DNA of 64,000 bases, from contig OZ021723.1 in assembly GCA_963978545.1 (NCBI GenBank), positions 3,224,001 through 3,288,000 on the forward strand. Direction: 5' to 3'. The DNA comes from Linyphia triangularis (Eukaryota; Arthropoda; Arachnida; Araneae; Linyphiidae). The notes beneath the pieces are model-generated. The model was not told where the DNA came from. It saw nothing but the letters and a program-made list of their open reading frames with translations, and made no database searches. The translations under genes and the position numbers were made by a program. This document shows positions 60,457 through 64,000 of the stretch, in pieces (the stretch's first letter is position 1; each line of letters opens with the position of its first letter).

Positions 60457-61684
60457 CACTATCTGGCCAAAAGTATCCGGACACCCAGTGGTATGGACTT
60501 AGAACGTCCTGAGGCACATATTAATATGATGTTGTTCCCCCTTTTGCATCGATGACAGCCTGCACCCGTTTGGGAAGACTTTCCACCAATTTTTGATAGG
60601 TGACCATAGGAATCGCCTTCCAGGCGTCCATTACAGCTGAAGTGAGTGCTTGCAGTGAGGATGGTCGATTTGGCTGGCTACGTAATCTGCGCTCTAATTC
60701 GTCCCAAAAGTGTTCTATGGGATTTAGATCGGGGCTCTAAGAAAGCCAGTCCAGTTTTTGAACACCCATTTCGTCAAACCACGTCTGTTCAAGCATCGAT
60801 GTGTGAATGGAGTAGTTATCCTGCTGGAAGAGAATTGGCCTTCCCCGAAATATTGCCATAGAGTTGGGAGTGCAGAATTGTCCAGAATGTCCACATACAT
60901 CTCAAAGTTCATGTTTCCAACCACAGGAACTAACGGATCCAGGCCAAACCACGAGAAACACCCCCACACCATTATGCTTCCACCACCAAACTTAACAATC
61001 GGCACAATGCAGTCACTATAGAAACGTTCGCCGGGCATTCGCCAAACCCAGACGCGTCCATCCGACTGCCAGACTGTAAATCGAGATTCATCACTCCAAA
61101 GAACAGTTTTCCACATGTCCACAGTCCAATGACGGTGAGCTCTACACCATTGCAATCGATGCTTCGCATTCTGTGGAGTGATGTTCTGCTTGTGAGCAGC
61201 TGCACGACCATGGAATCCCAAGTCTGGTAACTCTCGACGGACAGTCCTGCTACTAACACTAACGCCTGATGAACTTTGGAACTCCTGAGAAATTTCCACC
61301 AACGAGGACTTGCGATTTTGTTTCACTACCCTTTTCAGAGTTCTGCGGCTGCGTTCACCAATGTTTTCGTCCTACCAGTTCGTTTTTCTGCCGTTTCATT
61401 GCGTCGACGTTTCTACTTCACAATTACATCACTCACAGTGGATTTAGGCTTCTGTAGAATGTCCGCAATCTCACGAACTGATTTCCCACAAAGGTGGCAT
61501 CCCACTGTTCTGCCACGATCAAACTCATTAAGCTCCTTTGACTTACTCATTGCCTCACAAACTCATAAATACAATCTGATAAACCACTACCAATACTTTT
61601 ATAACTTTTAATTAAGTATAAAATTACGTCACTCGCCAGAACCACTTTTTTAAGGGGTGACCGGATACTTTGGGCCAGATAGTG
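60457..61684 (-). mobile_element. Tc1-like transposon, 1228 bp, nearly complete
   Basis: The terminal inverted repeats begin CACTATCTGGCC and match at 28 of 30 positions. TA duplications lie at 60455-60456 and 61685-61686, within a TA-rich target. One transposase gene on the minus strand fills the element. Length and layout are those of a classical Tc1 element, with short TIRs. Confidence 0.97.
60521..61550 (-). pseudogene. Tc1 transposase pseudogene
   Basis: The start MSKSKELNEFDRGRTVG at 61550 leads into a paired-type DNA-binding region (SVREIADILQKPKSTVSDVI) and the end AKGGTTSY at 60521. About 340 residues would be encoded, the normal Tc1 size. The first catalytic Asp is in VLWSDESRF (61090-61092), the second in FQQDN (60818-60820) and Glu in NPIEHFW (60713-60715). 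Exactly 34 residues separate the last two, giving DD34E. Damage: a stop after VIVK, a frameshift near 61370, another shift between the first and second catalytic residues (near 60840), and a TAG just before SPDLNPIE. The catalytic triad itself is intact, so decay is fairly recent. Confidence 0.95.
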
Positions 61685-61689
61685 TATTT

Positions 61690-62905
61690 ACAATAGTGTA
61701 ATTTTTAAAAAGCATTTCGAGTATATTAAGCAACTATCAAAGTGTTTTACTAGTAAAGGTTATCGTTTGTGTTACGTGGAAGAACGAATGTCATCCTAAA
61801 CTAGCAAAAGATTAGAGTTGTCATTTATTTGGAAAAAAGCGATAAATCGTTAATAGTGTAATTTGCATATTTTATCGAGCGTTCAATACAAATCCGATGA
61901 TGCATTTTAAACGTGGACAAGGACTGAAATATGTAGATTTTTTCAGGCTAATGGGAACCAATCGTCGTATTAATTTACGAGCTGTTGAGCAAAAATAAAT
62001 CTTAAGTGTAGTTTTGAAGAGCAATGTTATTTTATTTATTATTTCGAGTATTCAATAACGTATTTTTCGTGTGTTGTTTATTGCTTAGCTAAATTTCTAA
62101 TTTATAATTGTTAGATCCTAATCAGGGAGGACAAAAGATTGCATATGACCACCCACTGGATTTTCAAAAATTGCAAAAAAGTATTTTCAAAAAAGAAAAT
62201 AATGTATGCGTGATTTTTTAAAAAAAATATTCTCAAAGGAAAAATTAATGCATGATTATATTTATAAAAATATCATTATGAAATGCAATCAACATTCTTA
62301 AAAAATTAATTATTTGAACAAAGCAGTCTTGTGCCTCCTATAAATAATCTTGCCGATATCCATGGCGTGCGTTTTCCCATTTGTCATCAAGTTAAAACAA
62401 ATCAAAAGCGATTAAACAAATATAATTTCCAAAAACATTATAAATAGTTCATAACTTTATGCCCTTACTAATTGTCAAATTGTTGGAGGTATTACGATCG
62501 TAAAGTAGATTAGGAAAAATTCAAAACAGTTTTAAAGCAACCAAACACAGTGTCCAGCTGTTTTATTTAACGCCAAACAGAGTTGGTACTGATACTGCAA
62601 CTGTACCCAAATATATATTGAAAATACATTTAAATAAAATAAATATTTACTCACATCAGAGTGATCTTTACAGAAATAAACTGACACTAGGAATAAAACT
62701 TATTTCATGATTTACCCAAGTTTTTCGCTTACATACTTTACCATGGAGTTTTTTATGAAGTTTAAGTACCTTGTGTAACAGAGCACCGATAAGACACTGC
62801 CCCGAACAAAATAAAATAAAATAATAAAATATGATCACAATCTTACTTGAAGTTCAGCTGAGTTTACCATTTGAGATGTTTTTAGGTAACAATAACGTCA
62901 TACTG
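61690..62905. other. No gene recognised
   Basis: AT-rich, with a short (aataaa)n run near 62808-62830. No element ends were found. Confidence 0.5.
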
Positions 62906-62914
62906 TCTGATTAG

Positions 62915-63245
62915 GTTTTGTTTCTCAATTCGTGGTTTCAAATCCCAATTCTTCCTTTATAGTGGGGATTCGCCTGTGGGTGATATTCCTGAATCGATGC
63001 CTGGTCGATATCTATAGGAAGCAGGTTTGTTGCATCACAGAGCTAAAAACCACCATCTTTTTATTGGTTATGCAGTGTCTTGGTTGGTAATCCAAATCTC
63101 ATGAATACCTCTTCAATCAGGGTGGAAGAATATTCTTTGGATATGGTGTTAGATAGCGCAAATAACTCCTCTCACTTTGTGAAATAATCTTCAACGGCGA
63201 AGATCCACTTCTTCATTGTATGTATACGATCGGCAATTCAAAACA
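62915..63245 (-). pseudogene. Gypsy-type retrotransposon integrase fragment
   Basis: On the minus strand one frame reads KKWIFAVEDYFTK, a stop, EELFALSNTISKEYSSTLIEE (within the limit, shown partly), VFMRFGLPTKTLHNQ, then after further stops YHPQANPHY. These correspond in order and spacing to the integrase core of gypsy elements: the DYFTKW block, the EEVF-RFG-P block with the (S/N)DQ site, and YHPQ. The central Asp of the DQ site is replaced by Asn (HNQ), and there are at least three stops, so it is inactive. No LTR or reverse transcriptase was recognised nearby. Confidence 0.78.
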
Positions 63246-63249
63246 TTTA

Positions 63250-63590
63250 ACGACACATCAAACTTTAAAAGAAAATTGTTATCAGAGGTATCTACACAAC
63301 ACATTAGCAGGATTGTGATAGAAAATACTGTCCAGAAATAATATATTATAATTTCTAAATGCTATAATCGGTGCAACTAAAAATAAGAATTATTAAACTT
63401 AAAGCATTGCCGGAAGTAGTACAAATACATTGTACATCGTCTTTTTGGCTTTTAATGTTCAATTCGGTCAATGATACAAATACATTTGGAATAATATCAT
63501 CTTGATTTCTAGTATTGCTCATGATGATTCACAAGCTCCATTTTTATACGAGGAGTCTCATAGATTTTGTTACGGGGTTCATTTTCGTTA
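63250..63590. other. No gene recognised
   Basis: AT-rich spacer between the integrase fragment and the MITE. Possibly more decayed retrotransposon, but not readable. Confidence 0.45.
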
Positions 63591-63594
63591 ACTA

Positions 63595-63797
63595 CACTGT
63601 TAAAAAAAATTGTCCACCATGCACCAAAATTTGGTTCCCATTTAGCTGCCACCAACATTTGGTGCTTAGTTTCGCGATTTAATGGTGCTTACGGTCCGAG
63701 GTTGCACCATTAAATAGTGAAACTAAGCACCAAATGTTGGTGGCAGCTAAATGGGAACCAATTTTTGGTGCAAGGTGTAACAAAATTTTTAACAGTG
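63595..63797. mobile_element. 203-bp hairpin MITE, copy 2
   Basis: Same length and ends (CACTGTTAAAAA) as the copy at 12842, with four single-base differences over 203 bp. It is flanked by TA at 63593-63594 and 63798-63799. The low divergence implies that the family moved recently compared with its surroundings. Confidence 0.95.
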
Positions 63798-64000
63798 TAT
63801 TATAAATTAAAATATCAGTACAAACTACAAACATGTTCATTAATTTAAGGAACTGTAAACAGATGGAGTATAATGCTGTTAAAATTAAAGTTACAGAATT
63901 CAATTAGGTATATCAATTAAAACCTAAGACATAATCACAATTATTCAAAACATAAACAATCTATTTTCAGATGGAACTGGAATAGAAAACATTCTAAAAT

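Noticed and set aside
62906..63070. tRNA-like box B (ggtttcaaatccc), considered as another SINE
   Set aside because: The reverse strand reads in frame as the YHPQ end of a gypsy integrase, which explains the segment better.

Overview
The window looks like a stretch of an AT-rich animal nuclear genome, most likely an arthropod and possibly a spider or other chelicerate. The evidence is long homopolymer and AT/AAAT microsatellites, GT-AG splice sites, tRNA-derived SINEs with long target-site duplications, Tc1/mariner, hAT-, piggyBac- and Mutator-like DNA transposons, a gypsy fragment and a probable solo LTR. The lineage is inferred from remembered protein families, not from a search. There is no bacterial gene content, rRNA gene or CRISPR array.

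Host coding sequence is sparse. The best pieces are: (i) a 94-codon first coding exon on the minus strand (27486-27767) ending at a strong donor, with a GC-rich candidate promoter about 2.5 kb upstream; (ii) the 3' end of a plus-strand gene in three phase-compatible exons (38441-39663), possibly preceded by a duplicated 30-nt mini-exon at 36.5-36.8 kb; and (iii) weaker terminal-exon candidates at 20017-20256 (+) and 52244-52439 (-). I recognise none of these products.

The rest is mobile and repeated DNA. 0-12 kb: SINEs, a 185-bp tandem repeat, a 0.66-kb foldback and a piggyBac-like non-autonomous element. 12.07-14.72 kb: a 2.65-kb element with about 175-bp inverted ends, a 9-bp target duplication and a decayed gene of an uncharacterised transposase-like family, split by a 203-bp MITE. 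21.6-24.2 kb: a Tc1/mariner-superfamily element with unusually long inverted repeats inside a tandem repeat. 30.5-32.3 kb: a 180-bp satellite in which an (AT)n tract and a SINE have each interrupted one monomer. 34-37.5 kb: a hAT-like element, a mosaic of local duplications and another MITE. 39.7-40.7 kb: two degenerate minisatellites. 42.4-46.7 kb: three copies of a 379-bp SINE-containing unit, the third interrupted by a 3.2-kb TA-flanked transposon with arrays of GTCTTAA/GTCTGAA motifs at both ends. 47.4-48.6 kb: a minisatellite with visible higher-order structure. 50-64 kb: a solo LTR, further foldbacks and minisatellites, a nearly full-length decayed Tc1, a gypsy integrase fragment and a second copy of the 203-bp MITE.

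The recurring pattern is insertion of mobile elements into tandem or duplicated DNA. The uninterrupted neighbouring copies show the original target and make several boundaries exact.
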